Assembly (NCBI GenBank): GCA_013339895.1
Contig: JABACO010000002.1
Coordinates: 17,949,697-18,013,696, forward strand
Direction of reading: 5' to 3'
DNA: 64,000 nt
From: Ephydatia muelleri
Lineage: Eukaryota; Porifera; Demospongiae; Spongillida; Spongillidae
This document shows, piece by piece, positions 22,101-33,239 of this stretch. The position numbers and the translations under genes are program-made. How positions within the stretch are numbered: position 1 is the first letter of the stretch; every line of letters starts with the position of its first letter. The notes under the pieces are model-generated. The model was not told the DNA's origin. It did no database searches and saw only the letters and a list, made by a program, of their open reading frames with translations.

Positions 22101-23042
22101 GACCAGATGTCTCACTAGGGAGGTGTGGCCTTTGTCGCATGCATTATGAAGGATAGTCCTACCAATAGCATCTTTGGTATTGATGTCGCAGTGAAACTCA
22201 TTGATCAACAGCTCCAAGCACTCCACACTACCACCTAAACCAGCACATGTAAAGGGTGTGTCACCATTTGTGTCTGTAGCATTGAGATCACAGCTGTACT
22301 TTGTGACCAGATGTCTCACCAGGGAGGTGTGGCCTTTGCCACATGCATTATGAAGGATAGTCTGACCAATAGCACCCTTGGTGTTGATGTCACAGTGAAA
22401 CTCGTTGATCAACAGCTCCAAGCACTCCACACTACCACCTAAACCAACATATGTAAAGGGTGTGTCACCATTTGTGTCTGTAGCATTGAGATCACAGCTG
22501 TACTTTGTGACCAGATGTCTCACCAGGGAGGTGTGGCCTTTGCCACATGCATTATGAAGGATAGTCTGACCAATAGCACCCTTGGTGTTGATGTCACAGT
22601 GAAACTCGTTGATCAACAGCTCCAAGCACTCCACACTACCACCTAAACCAACATATGTAAAGGGTGTGTCACCATCATTGTCTCTAGCATTGAGATCACA
22701 GCTGTACTTTGTGACCAGATGTCTCACCAGGGAGGTGTGGCCTTTGCAGCATGCATTATGAAGGATAGTCCTACCAATAGCATCCTTGGTGTTGATGTCA
22801 CAGTGAAACTCATTGATCAACAGCTCCAAGCACTCTACACTACCACCTAAACCAACATATGTAAAGGGTGTGTCACCATCATTGTCTCTAGCGTTGAGAT
22901 CACAGCTGTATTTTGTGACCAGATGTCTCACCCGGGAGGTACGGCCATTGATGCACGCAGTACGAAGTATTTGATTCAGTTGTTCGGTTTCTTGTAATAC
23001 ATCGTTGGAGAAGTTTTCCAATCGTATGCATTCTTTCTCCAT
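19131..23042 (-). CDS. Single-exon ankyrin-repeat protein, 1,303 aa, 18 homogenised double repeats
   Basis: One uninterrupted frame. A 52-residue start (MEKECIRLENF...) with half an ankyrin repeat leads into 18 copies of a 68-residue unit, each holding two ankyrin repeats. One repeat has GDTPFTYVGLGGSVECLELL and the other GRTILHNACGKGHTSLVRHL, so about 36 repeats in all. Units differ at few positions, mainly YVG/CVG/CAG and KDAIG/KGAIG. One unit lacks four residues (12-nt deletion near 21600). The last unit diverges (GHINLLRALILNYGCD) and leads to a short C-terminus. Ankyrin stacks bind proteins; no other domain or signal peptide is seen, so the function is unknown. The lack of introns suggests a retrocopy or rapid repeat amplification. 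Confidence 0.9.
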   Translation of the reverse strand: MEKECIRLENFSNDVLQETEQLNQILRTACINGRTSRVRHLVTKYSCDLNARDNDGDTPFTYVGLGGSVECLELLINEFHCDINTKDAIGRTILHNACCKGHTSLVRHLVTKYSCDLNARDNDGDTPFTYVGLGGSVECLELLINEFHCDINTKGAIGQTILHNACGKGHTSLVRHLVTKYSCDLNATDTNGDTPFTYVGLGGSVECLELLINEFHCDINTKGAIGQTILHNACGKGHTSLVRHLVTKYSCDLNATDTNGDTPFTCAGLGGSVECLELLINEFHCDINTKDAIGRTILHNACDKGHTSLVRHLVTKYSCDLNARDNDGDTPFTYVGLGGSVECLELLINEFHCDINTKGAIGRTILHKACSNGHTSLVRHLVTNYSCDLNARDTHGDTPFTCVGLGGSVECLELLINEFHCDINTKDAIGRTILHNACTKGHTSLVRHLVTKYSCDLNARDNVGDTPFTYVGLGGSVECLDNEFHCDINTKGAIGRTILHNACGKGHTSLVRHLVTKYSCDLNARDNDGDTPFTYVGLGGSVECLELLINEFHCDINTKGAIGRTILHKACSNGHTSLVRHLVAKYSCDLNARDRNGDTPFTCVGLGGSVECLELLINEFHCDINTKDAIGRTILHNACGKGHTSLVRHLVTKYSCDLNARDNDGDTPFTCVGLDGSVECLELLINEFHCDINTKGAIGRTILHNACGKGHTSLVRHLVTKYSCDLNARDNDGDTPFTYIGLGGSVECLELLINEFHCDINTKGAMGQTILHNACGKGHTSLVRHLVTKYSCDLNARDTNGDTPFTCAGLGDSVECLELLINEFHCDINTKGAIGRTILHNACGKGHTSLVRHLVTKYSCDLNARDNDGDTPFTYVGLGGSVECLELLINEFHCDINTKDAIGRIILHHSCDKGHTSLVRHLVTKYSCDLNARDNDGDTPFTCVGLGGSVECLELLINEFHCDINNKGAIGRTILHNACDKGHTSLVRHLVTKYSCDLNARDTNGDTPFTCAGLGGSVECLELLINEFHCDINTKGAIGRTILHNACDKGHTSLVRHLVTKYSCDLNARDNDGDTPFTYVGLGGSMECLELLINEFHCDINTKDAIGRTILHNACDKGHTSLVRHLVTKYSCDLNARDNDGDTPFTYVGLGGSVECLELLINEFHCDINTKGAIGRTILHNACVKGHTSLVRHLVTKYSCDLNARDTNGDTPFTCVGLGSSVECLALLINEFHCDINTKDAVSRTILHNACAEGHINLLRALILNYGCDCQDVHTEVSNVQMIVEKLKRIWKGMYCLESLMCD

Positions 23043-23404
23043 ATATTATTGGTCGATGTAGTAGAACGATGTTTGATTATAATCTAACAATGAGCACGAT
23101 TACAGCAATGTATCGCTGACGTGTCAGACCACGCCCAACAACCAGTCTTTCACAGCCACGCCCCTTTGTTTAATGCGTCGGAATACATTAACTCTCTCTG
23201 GTCTAGCCTAAGCATAGCTACATTCTTGCGTATCAGCTGTAAAGAAAGGCTGATGAGTGTTGAAGTAAAAGATTAAAACCAAAAAGTGCGCTGACTGTGT
23301 CTAATATTTCTTGCTACAGTATGCATGTATGTCTTGCTCAAGCAAAACTAACGCCATTGGCTGCTCGAATCGATATGAAGGAGTTTATTGCGTGAGTACG
23401 CGGG
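23043..23404. other. Upstream region of the ankyrin gene
   Basis: About 360 bases between the ankyrin start codon and the MULE target duplication. No TATA box or repeat stands out; a promoter for the minus-strand gene would be expected here. Confidence 0.35.
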
Positions 23405-24342
23405 CGTAATTTGACCGCGCTGAAGTTAGCCTAACATTCCACAGCCTATCATTCGTAATTAGTTTAACACTTGAGGTGATAACTTTTGCTCAAGCGGCTG
23501 AGTGTATTCATAAGTCATATGACGTCTCCGCTGAGCGTATCATACATGTACTGCAATTTTCAATGGTTTGATGATTAGCGGTCTGCCTGGCAGGCACAGA
23601 ATTGGCACAATTGGAGTAACGAAACTTGTAAAGTATTATACTTGCTGTTTTTCTACGTGTTTGCATTTTGTATGTATTGATTATACTTGCTGTCTAAAAT
23701 AAAAATGTATTTGAGCAAGCTGGTCCAGCCAGCCAACCAACATGGTTATTTACTAACAGCATGCATTATTTGTAAACAGGAAACATGTAAAGTGTTTTAT
23801 TGCTTGATTTCTCTCAAGGTTAAATGTATCCATTAGTAGAGCTACGACAATCTGGAAATGTATAGAATTTACACATTGTAATTTATGCTCTATTTTCTAC
23901 CATTGATACATTAACTCACCTCTGGCCAAACTACACACTTGTTTAATAAAGACAACGACAGTGCAGCCTGTTTTTGTACATCACAGTCAAGTTCTTGAAG
24001 AAAGTAAAAACACTTCTAATACCTGTAAATGGGAGGAATGTCAAATTGATGGTATGGGTGAGAATTGTGTACCATGTCAGAACATTCTAAAAGAGGCCAG
24101 TACAAATGTTCTTCATGCAGCTGTTTAATTTCATTGAAGTACATTTGAAGATCAGATACTGTATCTTTACTCAAGATGGCCCGGAGGGTCGGCTAAAGGA
24201 TGAATAAATTGTCATGTGCATCAATAATTATTACACTTTAAACCTCAAGATCTTTCACAACTCTTCGTATTATGTGTCTTGGAAATGGATACTAGAAAAT
24301 TAGTACCAGACATTTAGTAAAGTTCAAATCACTGTAAAATGC

Positions 24343-25680
24343 TTACTCCAAGGTTTTTCTTTTGAAGTGTGGGAAGTTCTTCATGTAAAAAGACTTTCCC
24401 CATCTCAGTGCAAATAAATCGTTTGGATCAGGTACATTCCTAAAATCAGGCACTAGAAAATCTTGGGGAACACCAGCATTGAGATCACCATCAGTGTCAC
24501 TGTTGCAATCAGTGTCATTTTCAGCTTCAGCATAACTGTCATCCTCATCATCAGCTGCATCAATATCAGATACCAAACTTTCAGCATTGGGCTCTATAAA
24601 GACTGAGATGAAGAGTGACATGGCAGCACAGGTTGAAAAGTCTCGATTTTGCTTTCACAAATTGTGTGTTCTGCCTGAGGCAATTTCACTTCTTCATTAT
24701 GATCCTGTGTACATAAGAGGAGTATTTGAGATTAAACACATTGCATTGTCCATGACAGATATGCTGCTGGTTTTCTCCACTAATGTGTGTAGGTTGAAGA
24801 CAAATAGGAGAAATTACAAAAGAACATGCGATAGATATGAACAGTATACCAATTGGCTGTAGATCTCCCACTGAAAGCTCATAAACCATTTGTAATCTAA
24901 ATGCATCCATTAGTCCCTGCAGATTGCAGCAGAATCGGAATACAGACCTACTAGACAAATTTATTTTACTTGAGTATGTAGAAGAGGTAGTGGTCAACAA
25001 GAAGTCGTGCTGCCTACATGTATAAAGTAGAACACTAAATAAATAAGTCAAGCATGTCAGAATTATGAACAACTCACAAAGCACACAAATACGCCACAAT
25101 CTGTTGGGTTTCTTTGCATTGGGGAATTACTCCCTTGAAAAGTAGCTATATCAAACAAGCATATGTTACATTTAGAATCAAAGCAGACCACTGAATCTTG
25201 GTATGTCCAATGGTGCATTAAATCCTCAAAGTCTGATTGATGCCGTAGCTCATTACTGATATATAACCTGCATAACGTGCACACCTGCTAAGTCTGAACA
25301 AAATATATGGATAACTTACCAAATCCAGTTCACAGCATCAGTGTTACTTTGATGCAATGAATCAATACATATGATCACATGCCTCTGAATGTGCACAACC
25401 TATAAGGATTATTACAATGAAGACTTAATGCGTAAATGTACTTACCAATAGGCTCCAATGCTGTGGCTTGTGTACAGGAAACAGCAAGACTTCATTTTTC
25501 AGCAAATCTTTCCGCTATATTGTACACTGTATATTCAGCTCGTATTAGTAAAACCTATCTCTTCTTCTTACCTTACAGTACTGTTTCACTGCTGAATATC
25601 CCTTTGCTTTTAGCAGAGGTATAAATGTAGGATCAAACCACTTTGTCATTATTCCGTGCTGAAAAATACTCCATACAGCC
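24343..25680 (-). CDS. Ulp1-like (peptidase C48) cysteine protease encoded by the MULE
   Basis: Six exons join in frame: 25680-25572, 25514-25446, 25399-25320, 25267-25078, 24916-24850 and 24593-24343, with introns of 46-57 nt except two near 160 and 256 nt. The catalytic set is visible: His in FPVHKPQHWSLL, Asp in VIICIDSLHQ, Gln and Cys in MQRNPTDCGVFVC. The C-terminal helix MDAFRLQMVYELSVGDLQP matches the family end. An acidic tail (DAADDEDDSYAEAEND) and a basic end (FPHFKRKTLE) follow. Ulp1 enzymes remove SUMO-like modifiers, and transposons of several superfamilies carry them. Upstream exons (26148-26340 or beyond) are likely but unresolved. Confidence 0.8.
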
Positions 25681-26784
25681 CTGTTAAGGTTATATAATAA
25701 TATTACTTCTTTGCATAAGCTCAAAATATGAGGCAATTATCTGTAATTGTAAGTTCGTTGCTTCATAACGTCAAAAAATGGTATTAATGAATTGACCTTG
25801 GAGTCGATCCATCCTCCAGATGCTACATTCATCAGGTCCTGTTTCTCAAGCTGGAATGTTGAACTAGGCATAGGAACCTTGAGCTTAAGCTGAATAGATG
25901 AATTCTAGCTTGCTTTCCATTGCTGCAGAAGCATATTGAAACTATACCTCAGCTTCTAAATGTCAGGTAGCCCTGGATATCGCTATGTTGTAAAAGGCAT
26001 TCTTGTGGTACATAGTAGCAATGTGCTCTGAACATTACACCTACTAGGTTTGAATTAGTTTAGTTAGGAGTCATCAAATCAGCAGTACATTCATCTAGAA
26101 GTGCCTTAATAAATGTAAATTATAAGTAACCAATATGTAAATGACGGCTAACTTACCACTGCCATTGGTGATGTATACAATGCAAGACAAACATTTTCCT
26201 GCCACAAATGTAATATGAATGAATGTATGAACAAACCACCCTGTACAACCTGCACTTCTTGTGAACATATGTAATCAAATGATGTGATGATGCTGACTTG
26301 TGTGTCACTGTATCTGATCCATTGATCTCTGCTCCTAACAAGGCATGTGTCTATGTGCGTAAAGGAAATTATAATGCAGTGTAAGGTACTATTTGATTTT
26401 AAATAATATTTACAGTGGCCTTTTCCTGTATGTGTGCCATGATGAATCTGCAGATCTTTTAGTAGTACAACGCACATGACTACTGCTATACAAAACACTG
26501 GATACTTACCACCAGTGCAGAAAGTTCATATTTTGGCTTGTTCATGGCATGTAAGTATGACACATGCTCTACACTGTATGCACAAATGTGGTTTACAGTT
26601 GTGTAACATGAAATTGATAAGACATTACCATGGCAAAAGAACTCTACAATTCAACTTCTTAGGTTTTCTAGATAGTGAAACTCTATCACAATGAATCATC
26701 ATATGGCTAGGAAATGAAACTTCCCGACTATGAATGTCCAGATGCTGATTACACTTTTCACACTCCCTGGCAAGATAGAAATGT

Positions 26785-26801
26785 AACAAACAACGCTTGG
26801 G
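26785..26801. repeat. Left target-site duplication of the nested retrotransposon
   Basis: AACAAACAACGCTTGGG, repeated exactly at 30112-30128. Confidence 0.85.
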
Positions 26802-29800
26802 ACTATGTGAATGAGAACGAGCATGGTAGCGACATGGATCCTAAAACTACGAAGTGTTGCTCGTGCAACGGGACTGGTGCTCGTTGTAAGTTTTGTATTT
26901 GCGTGAAGTCAAATAGGAAATGTAGTTGCTGTCAACCGATGAAACGTGGATTGTGCGCTAATTCCAATTCAAGCGCTCCCACTTCATCACCTCTCGCACG
27001 CACACACAAGTCCGTGTGTTCACAGCCATCTGTTCCGGTGGAAAAACATTCGTTAGAAGCTGTCACATCATATTCACAGCGCTTGGTTCGACTACAACAA
27101 CCGCAACCTCAGTCTCAACCACAACCTCAGCCTATGCAATTTCTGCTTCAAATTGAACCCAAAATATTTAAGGTGGGTACCTCATATTCTGAGTTCGTTA
27201 AGGGAAAAATGTGCGAAGCTTTTGGTGATTCACTGGCTATGGAAGGAAGTGGTAATTGAAAAAGAAGATGTTTGGGTGCAGTATTGGAGAAAAGTTGTCA
27301 CTTTTAGAGGTAATCACTATAGTTTACCAAGGGGTTTTATTGGAAGAGAGTTTATTGACCTGTTAGCAGAGGAAATAAATTGTCTAAGCAGACAGTCTAC
27401 TCCATCAGAACGCGTAATAGTCTTTGTGGCGGTCTTGATGCAAAAGGATAAGATTATGAAGAAAGGTGCTGAAATTCGAAGACTATTGGCAAGAGGAGTA
27501 TGTGAATGGAGGCAGAAAAGGTTTCCAGAACTTATTCAAGAGTATCAAAGGTGTGCTAAACAGTTCTCTAAGTCGCATGTTGCTAACTCTGAAAGGAGCA
27601 AGGATCATGTCTTACGGGTGTTCTCCAATTTAATGTTAAGAGGGGACATCAGATCAGCCACAAGGTGGTTGAGATCAAACAGGTAGTGGAGCTGTTTTGG
27701 ATCCTTCTCAGCTGGTAGATGGACAGTCTGTTGCACATATCTTACAAGAAAAACATCCAGAAGCATCGCAGTCAGACACACGAGCATTTATGCCGTGTGA
27801 TAAACTTCTGACATCACAGGTTCCCACATTGAAAGTGCTGCAAGAAGAATTCGTGGCGGTTCTGGTCCAGGAGGTTCAACAGGTGCTCAATTTCAATGTT
27901 ACCTTTTAAGGTTTGGATCTTCGAGTAGCACACTGAGAGATGCTGTTGCTGAACTGGTGAGATATCTTGCTAATGGCATAATAGAATGGGCACAAATCAG
28001 AGCACTTATGTCTAGTAGATTGATAGCACTTGACAAATGCCCAGGTGTGCGACCTATTGCAGTGGGGGAAGTACTCAGAAGAAGAATTGGAAAAGTGATG
28101 GCTTTGGCCACAGGTGCTGATGTTGAGGACCTATGTGGAGTAGATCAGCTTTGCTCTGGACTGAGAGCAGGAATTGAAGGTGCAGTTCATGCCATGAGGG
28201 AGCTGTATGATGAGCATAAAGGAGATGGATGAGGGGTATTGTTAGTTGATGCCAAGAATGCCATTAATTCCCTCAATAGATCAGCAGCTCTATGGAATGC
28301 TAGAGTGCAATGGCCCAGATGCTCACGCTTTTTATTTAACACCTATAGAGGTTATGCGTCCTTATTTTTACAGGGCAGTTCTGAAGTGATTCTTAGTAAG
28401 GAAGGTGTTGCTCAGGGCGATCCACTTTCAATGCTAATGTACGCTGCTGCCGTAATGCCACTAATTAAACATCTTACAGACAAGAACAAGTGGATACAAA
28501 ACTGGTATGCTGATGATTCAGCTTGTGCTGCCAAACTTTCAAATTTGAAAGTTTGGTTCCAGAAATTATGCGAAATAGGTCCAGATTTTGGCTACTACCC
28601 TGAACCAAAAAAAACAGTTTTGATTGTTAGAGCCACAGAAAAGGATGCAGCTAAGGCATTATTTGGAGAACTTGGAATAAAAATTGTAGCGGACATCGTT
28701 TCCTGGGAGGGTTTGTTAGGGAGAAAGATGAAGTGCATGATTTTGTTTTGGAGAAAGTTACAACATGGACATCTGGAGTAAACACATTGGCTGAGGCAGC
28801 TGAATTTTATCCCCAGGCTGCATTTGCAGCTCTTTCAAAAAGTATGCAATTCCAATGGTCTTACCTTCAAAGAGTGGTACCAGATTGTGATTCCTGCTTT
28901 GAAGTTTTGCGTAATGCATTGAGTGACATCTTTTGGCCAGCTGTATTGCATGGAACTATAAGCAATTCAGAAAAGAAGCTGTTCACACTTCCTGCCCGTC
29001 ATGGCGGGATGGGAATCCACGATCCTCTATTAACTGCAGCTTCTTCTTTCACAAATTCAAGAAAATGTAAAGCTCTGATAGTTGATGCAATAAAGTGCAG
29101 TTCAGTCTTTAGTGTTCTTGATCACACAGAACACCTTTCGAAGTTACACCGCAAAATAAAGCAAGACATTGAAATCCTAAACCTCAATCTTCTGGAGTCA
29201 ATTTTACCAACTTTTGACAACACAAAGAAAAGAGCAATACAACGATGAATTGATGGAAAGACCTCAGCATGGCTGACAGTGATACCATTGGCACATCATC
29301 ATTTTGATCTGCCTGCCACTGAATTTTGAGACTCTTTGGCACTACGATATCACAGACCATTACTACGATTGCCAGCATTGTGTGATGGTTGTGGTTGCCA
29401 ATTCACCACTGGACATGCCCTTGACTGTAGAAAGGGAGGTTTAGTTATTCAAAGGCATAATGAGATAAGGGATGCCCTTGGTGACTTGGCTTCAATAGCC
29501 TATAAAGAAGTTTTGAGAGAACCGGTGATGAGAACCGAATGTCCAGAATAATGTTCCAGCTTTAGTTGCTGACCTTTCTGTTCGTGGTGTGTGGCAGTCT
29601 CAAACTACTACTTTTTTTTATGTTAGAGTAGTCGACTCAGATGCCAGCTCCTATGTACAACGGGATGTAAATGCGGTGCGTTCTTCTATCGAGCACTTTA
29701 AGAAACAGAAATACTCACAAGCAGCTGAATGTGTACATGCTTCGTTTACACCTCTTGTTGTGACTGCAGATGGGGCACTGGGTGTTGAAGGAAAGGCATT

Positions 29801-30111
29801 CATGCGCCTCCTATCAGAAAAAATTGCTGCAATTTGGCATAAATCAAACAGTGAAGTGATAGGTTTTGTGCAGGCAAGGCTGATGTTTGCTATCCTTCGT
29901 GCTACAAATTTGTGTATTTGTGGGAGTCGGGTGAAATGGAGAAGGATGGAGATAGAAGACGAAGCAGGACTTCCATACACTTTATTCAATTAATTTTTAT
30001 TTATTTATGTATTTATTTTCTTTGTTCTTTTTCTTTTGATTTGATATAAATATTGGTAGTTATTATTCACTGTTGTATATGTATTATGATTATTAATTTG
30101 TTTAAATGTGA
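26802..30111 (+). mobile_element. Nested non-LTR retrotransposon (RT with C-terminal nuclease-like domain)
   Basis: Bounded by an exact 17-bp duplication, as expected for target-primed reverse transcription; there are no LTRs and no long poly(A). The plus strand encodes, in order, a Cys-rich N-terminal domain, a linker rich in Gln/Pro, a reverse transcriptase, a C2HC-type zinc motif and a nuclease-like end. The order RT, zinc motif, then nuclease resembles R2/NeSL-type elements with a restriction-like endonuclease, rather than APE-type elements. It lies between the Ulp1 and transposase halves of the MULE, in opposite orientation. Confidence 0.75.
26834..29993 (+). pseudogene. Reverse transcriptase polyprotein of the nested retrotransposon, frame-broken
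   Basis: The N-terminus has CCSCNGTGARCKFCICVKSN and CSCCQPMKRGLCANS. The RT has LVDAKNAINSLNR (motif A), GVAQGDPLSMLMYAAA (motif B) and NWYADDSAC (motif C, YADD). Further on come CDGCGCQFTTGHALDC and a GGL...RHNEIRDAL segment. The end has LVADLSVRGVWQSQTTTFF then VRVVDSDASSY, a pattern consistent with a restriction-like nuclease; Tyr follows FF where relatives probably have Asp. Coding is spread over at least six frames with stops (27259, 27686, 28232, 28781, 29248, 29551), so the copy is inactive. Confidence 0.7.
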
Positions 30112-30128
30112 AACAAACAACGCTTGGG
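30112..30128. repeat. Right target-site duplication of the nested retrotransposon
   Basis: AACAAACAACGCTTGGG, identical to 26785-26801. MULE sequence resumes after it. Confidence 0.85.
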
Positions 30129-30459
30129 GCAAATTGAATTTATTACACATGGGGACCTTCCATTTCATTCAATAAAGAGTCAATCCACATTTTCATCAAT
30201 TCCATAATACTTATTTCTTGATGCTCTTCTACACTACAAAATATTACTGACCAATCAGTAGTTTCGCACACAGGCTGTACATAATAAATACATAATGTGG
30301 CAAATTATCTCAATAATTAGATAATACCTTTGAGCAGCAAATGGCTTTTTTATGCACAGTTGTCGCAAAAAGCTGGCGATACTTGGACAGCACCTATATA
30401 GGTATCCAATTCCAAAGGTATTGTTGTGTACATGAAAACAGTAACGTTTCAGACACTAC

Positions 30460-31190
30460 CTTGAACCCTGTCATTAGCTGATCAAAAAGTGCAGTAAAAC
30501 CTTCACAACAGTCGTTTTGACATTCAATTCTGAGGTAAGCAGCATTCATGGTAAGCAAAGTCTGCAAAAGTAAATAGATAAATTACATTCAATCTGTATT
30601 TCATTCTTACTGCCAGACGTGAGGGGTCAGAAGGATTATCAGATTTCACCTCAATGCATTCCATCAGATCAACAAATGCCTTTTGAATATGTGAAAGATA
30701 TTCAATCTTCATTGCTGGGAAAAACAGTAGTAGTATACTGTATAATAGTACACGTATGATTGCTCAGATTTGTATACATTTTAGGATAAGATGTAATGGT
30801 GTTGTCAGTAATACTTGCAATATAGAATTCAACCAACACAGATTAGCAGAATTTTCAAGGCCCTTGTTCACTTTCCGTGCTACATCGAGCACAGCTCCAT
30901 CCTTTTTAAATAGATACCATGTAAATAGGCGGAAGAACGTGCAAATAATATTACAATTGCAGCCATGTGCGATGATTTCAGCTCAGATGATTCACTTATA
31001 ATAAAAAATTGGATTTAAAGTAAAGCTAATAAACATGATATATATACACGAGTAACTGAACTATCTTCACTTACGTTGATTTTACAGCAGAAACAATACA
31101 TACATCAGAATTTGTGTCAGTGGATTGCAAATGGACATTTTCATCCTTTATGGCGTTGCATATCTCCTAATTGTACTCGAAATAAGGGTT
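30460..31190 (-). CDS. Probable downstream exons of the MULE transposase gene
   Basis: Short open minus-strand segments, for example 30712-30590 and one around 30555-30465 reading NAAYLRIECQNDCCEGFTAL, next to splice-like AG and GT signals. They follow the transposase exons and precede the retrotransposon insertion. Exon borders are not fixed. Confidence 0.35.
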
Positions 31191-31223
31191 ATTATTGCAC
31201 ACAACCTTTTACTTGCGTACCTA

Positions 31224-32622
31224 ACAGAAGAGATGTCCAGAATGGTGCCATCGGCAACCATTTGTTTAGAATCTCATCAAACCACTGAGGTTGATAGAAG
31301 GCATTGCTTGATTCTCCTAAATTGCTGACTTGAATCTTGTCCAATTTTAGCCGGATATAGGTGCCAAAAGGTTGCATTGATTCAGTTAAGGTGCCACTGC
31401 CTTCAATGCACTCATAAGTCAGAGATGTACTGCTAACTTCTGATTCAGGTTGAGATACCATCCCTAATGAATTAATAACATCCACAATCCCATCATGTGC
31501 CTTCTTCACTCCATCTGTATTAGTTTTGTTGCAATAGAGAACCTTCATCAATGTTAGTCTCATTTCTAATTCCTGCAGTGTTGTAGCATTCAGCAGGGTA
31601 GAAAATGAATACATCGCAAATTTGTATTGCCCCTTGTGAAACCTAAATGCATAAAAATCATTCTAAGTGAATTACATAATGCATTCTTGATGAATTAATA
31701 ACCACTTTTTTTGCATTCTTTTTTTTGCTGAATTCATTACATGGCTCAAACAAGCATGAGGAAATATCTTTCTCTTGTCCTTAGACTTTGATGTTCCAGT
31801 TACAACACGAAATGATCTATGTAGGTATTCGTGTAATGTTTCATTGTTAAATGCATGCAAAAAGCTTAACAATAAAACAATACTCCTTTCAATGATAACT
31901 TGAAGGGGTCTTATCAGGTTTCCTGTACCAAATAGCAGACCTTCAGCTCTACGAAAAGCCTCTAAAAAAAAGCTTATAGATAGCACAGTGTGGTCAAAAG
32001 TGATTAGTTCTGCCACAGGAATTGGTGATCTTCCAGAAATTGGATGCTTTAGCACTAAAGCATAGTAATAGACAGTTGGAAGTTTCCCTTGTTCTTTTGG
32101 TAGTGCTATGATAGTACCTGTTGCATCACAGAATATGGGACTTTTTGGTGCCAAATCATGATACAAGCGCACAGCTACTTCATTGAAGCAGATGACACCA
32201 AATGGATATGCATGGATATGTTGTATAAATCCACGGACTGGAGAGTCTGGGCGCATGATATTTACACTTGGCATTGAGTTTAAAAACATTTTTTGAAGGA
32301 CTAAAAGAGATGTAATGAGATCTTTGTCTTCTAGTTGAAGCCTTGCTTGTGATGAGATCTTCTGAAGAACAGATGTGCTGCAGCCAACTCCATCACAATT
32401 TCCTGAAACAAATTGTTCATTGTCTAGTGACATGAGTCGTCTGCAATATTCCTTAGATGGAGCAATATGGGTGTCCTGGAATGTGCTTATTATATTCTGT
32501 CTAACAGATAGGCTTAAGTTCCTCGAATGTGTTTCCCCAACTTTATGATTAATATTACCAGGATAGTCCACATTTACAGCAAGTTTGTCTTCGATAAAGC
32601 TGCCCTGGTTTATCCATAGCAC
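31224..32622 (-). CDS. MULE transposase (DDE-type), central exons
   Basis: The exon 32622-31676 joins 31642-31224 across a 33-nt GT-AG intron (31643-31675), without which a stop is read. Family-like motifs are SPIFCDATGTIIALP (first catalytic Asp), HPISGRSPIPVAELI, SFFLEAFRRAEGLLFG, LLSFLHAFNNETLHEYL, and PHACLSHVMNSAKKRMQKK (zinc-like Cys/His). The expected second Asp in the strand before SIVLL reads VIIERS, so Glu replaces Asp if my alignment is right. Downstream is QWFDEILNKWLPMAPFWTSL. The frames are open. It should catalyse cut-and-paste transposition if the catalytic set is complete. Confidence 0.7.
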
Positions 32623-33239
32623 CGCAGTGACAATGCAGGTTTGAAATGTACAATATCCATATGCTTTAAAAATAACAGGAGTATTTTTTCATGAATTACA
32701 TTTTTTTAGCCAATGTCTCTTAAATGCAAAACAGCAGCACTTATTTAAACTCGACAAACCATGTGCCATTGTATGAACCCAAGAAGGATTCATTCAGTCA
32801 CTGCAAGCAAGGAGATCCCACTGTGCCTTTGATATGCAAAACAGCCCATGCTTCTCAAGATTCTTTGTAAATTCACTACCAACAGGTATATAATTTGAAT
32901 CAGTCAGACATTCTGTTGTTTGTTGCGACACAAAAAATTCCTAAACATGATAGAAATACACTCGGCTGCTAAAATCACTGCTAGGTGATGGCCGCAACAA
33001 TATATCTGAGATGAATAATTTAATGCATAGATTATACAGTGCATACACAGGGGCATGCAGATATTCAAGTGAACTATTCAATGGCAACGAATATTGCTCA
33101 TTTATATGAGTATATTTTAGAAGGCATTTAATCTTCTTTTGTGCACAACAATAGTAAGTATATATGAGATATAGCGATGCAATATTTGTATTTGCATACA
33201 TGGCAAGCAATGGACTAATATTTGACATTGTGCTGCATT

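Noticed and set aside
26148..26498. 116-codon minus-strand frame as a further Ulp1 exon
   Set aside because: Position is suitable but no Ulp1 motif is recognisable and the frame choice is uncertain, so it is left out of the gene model.
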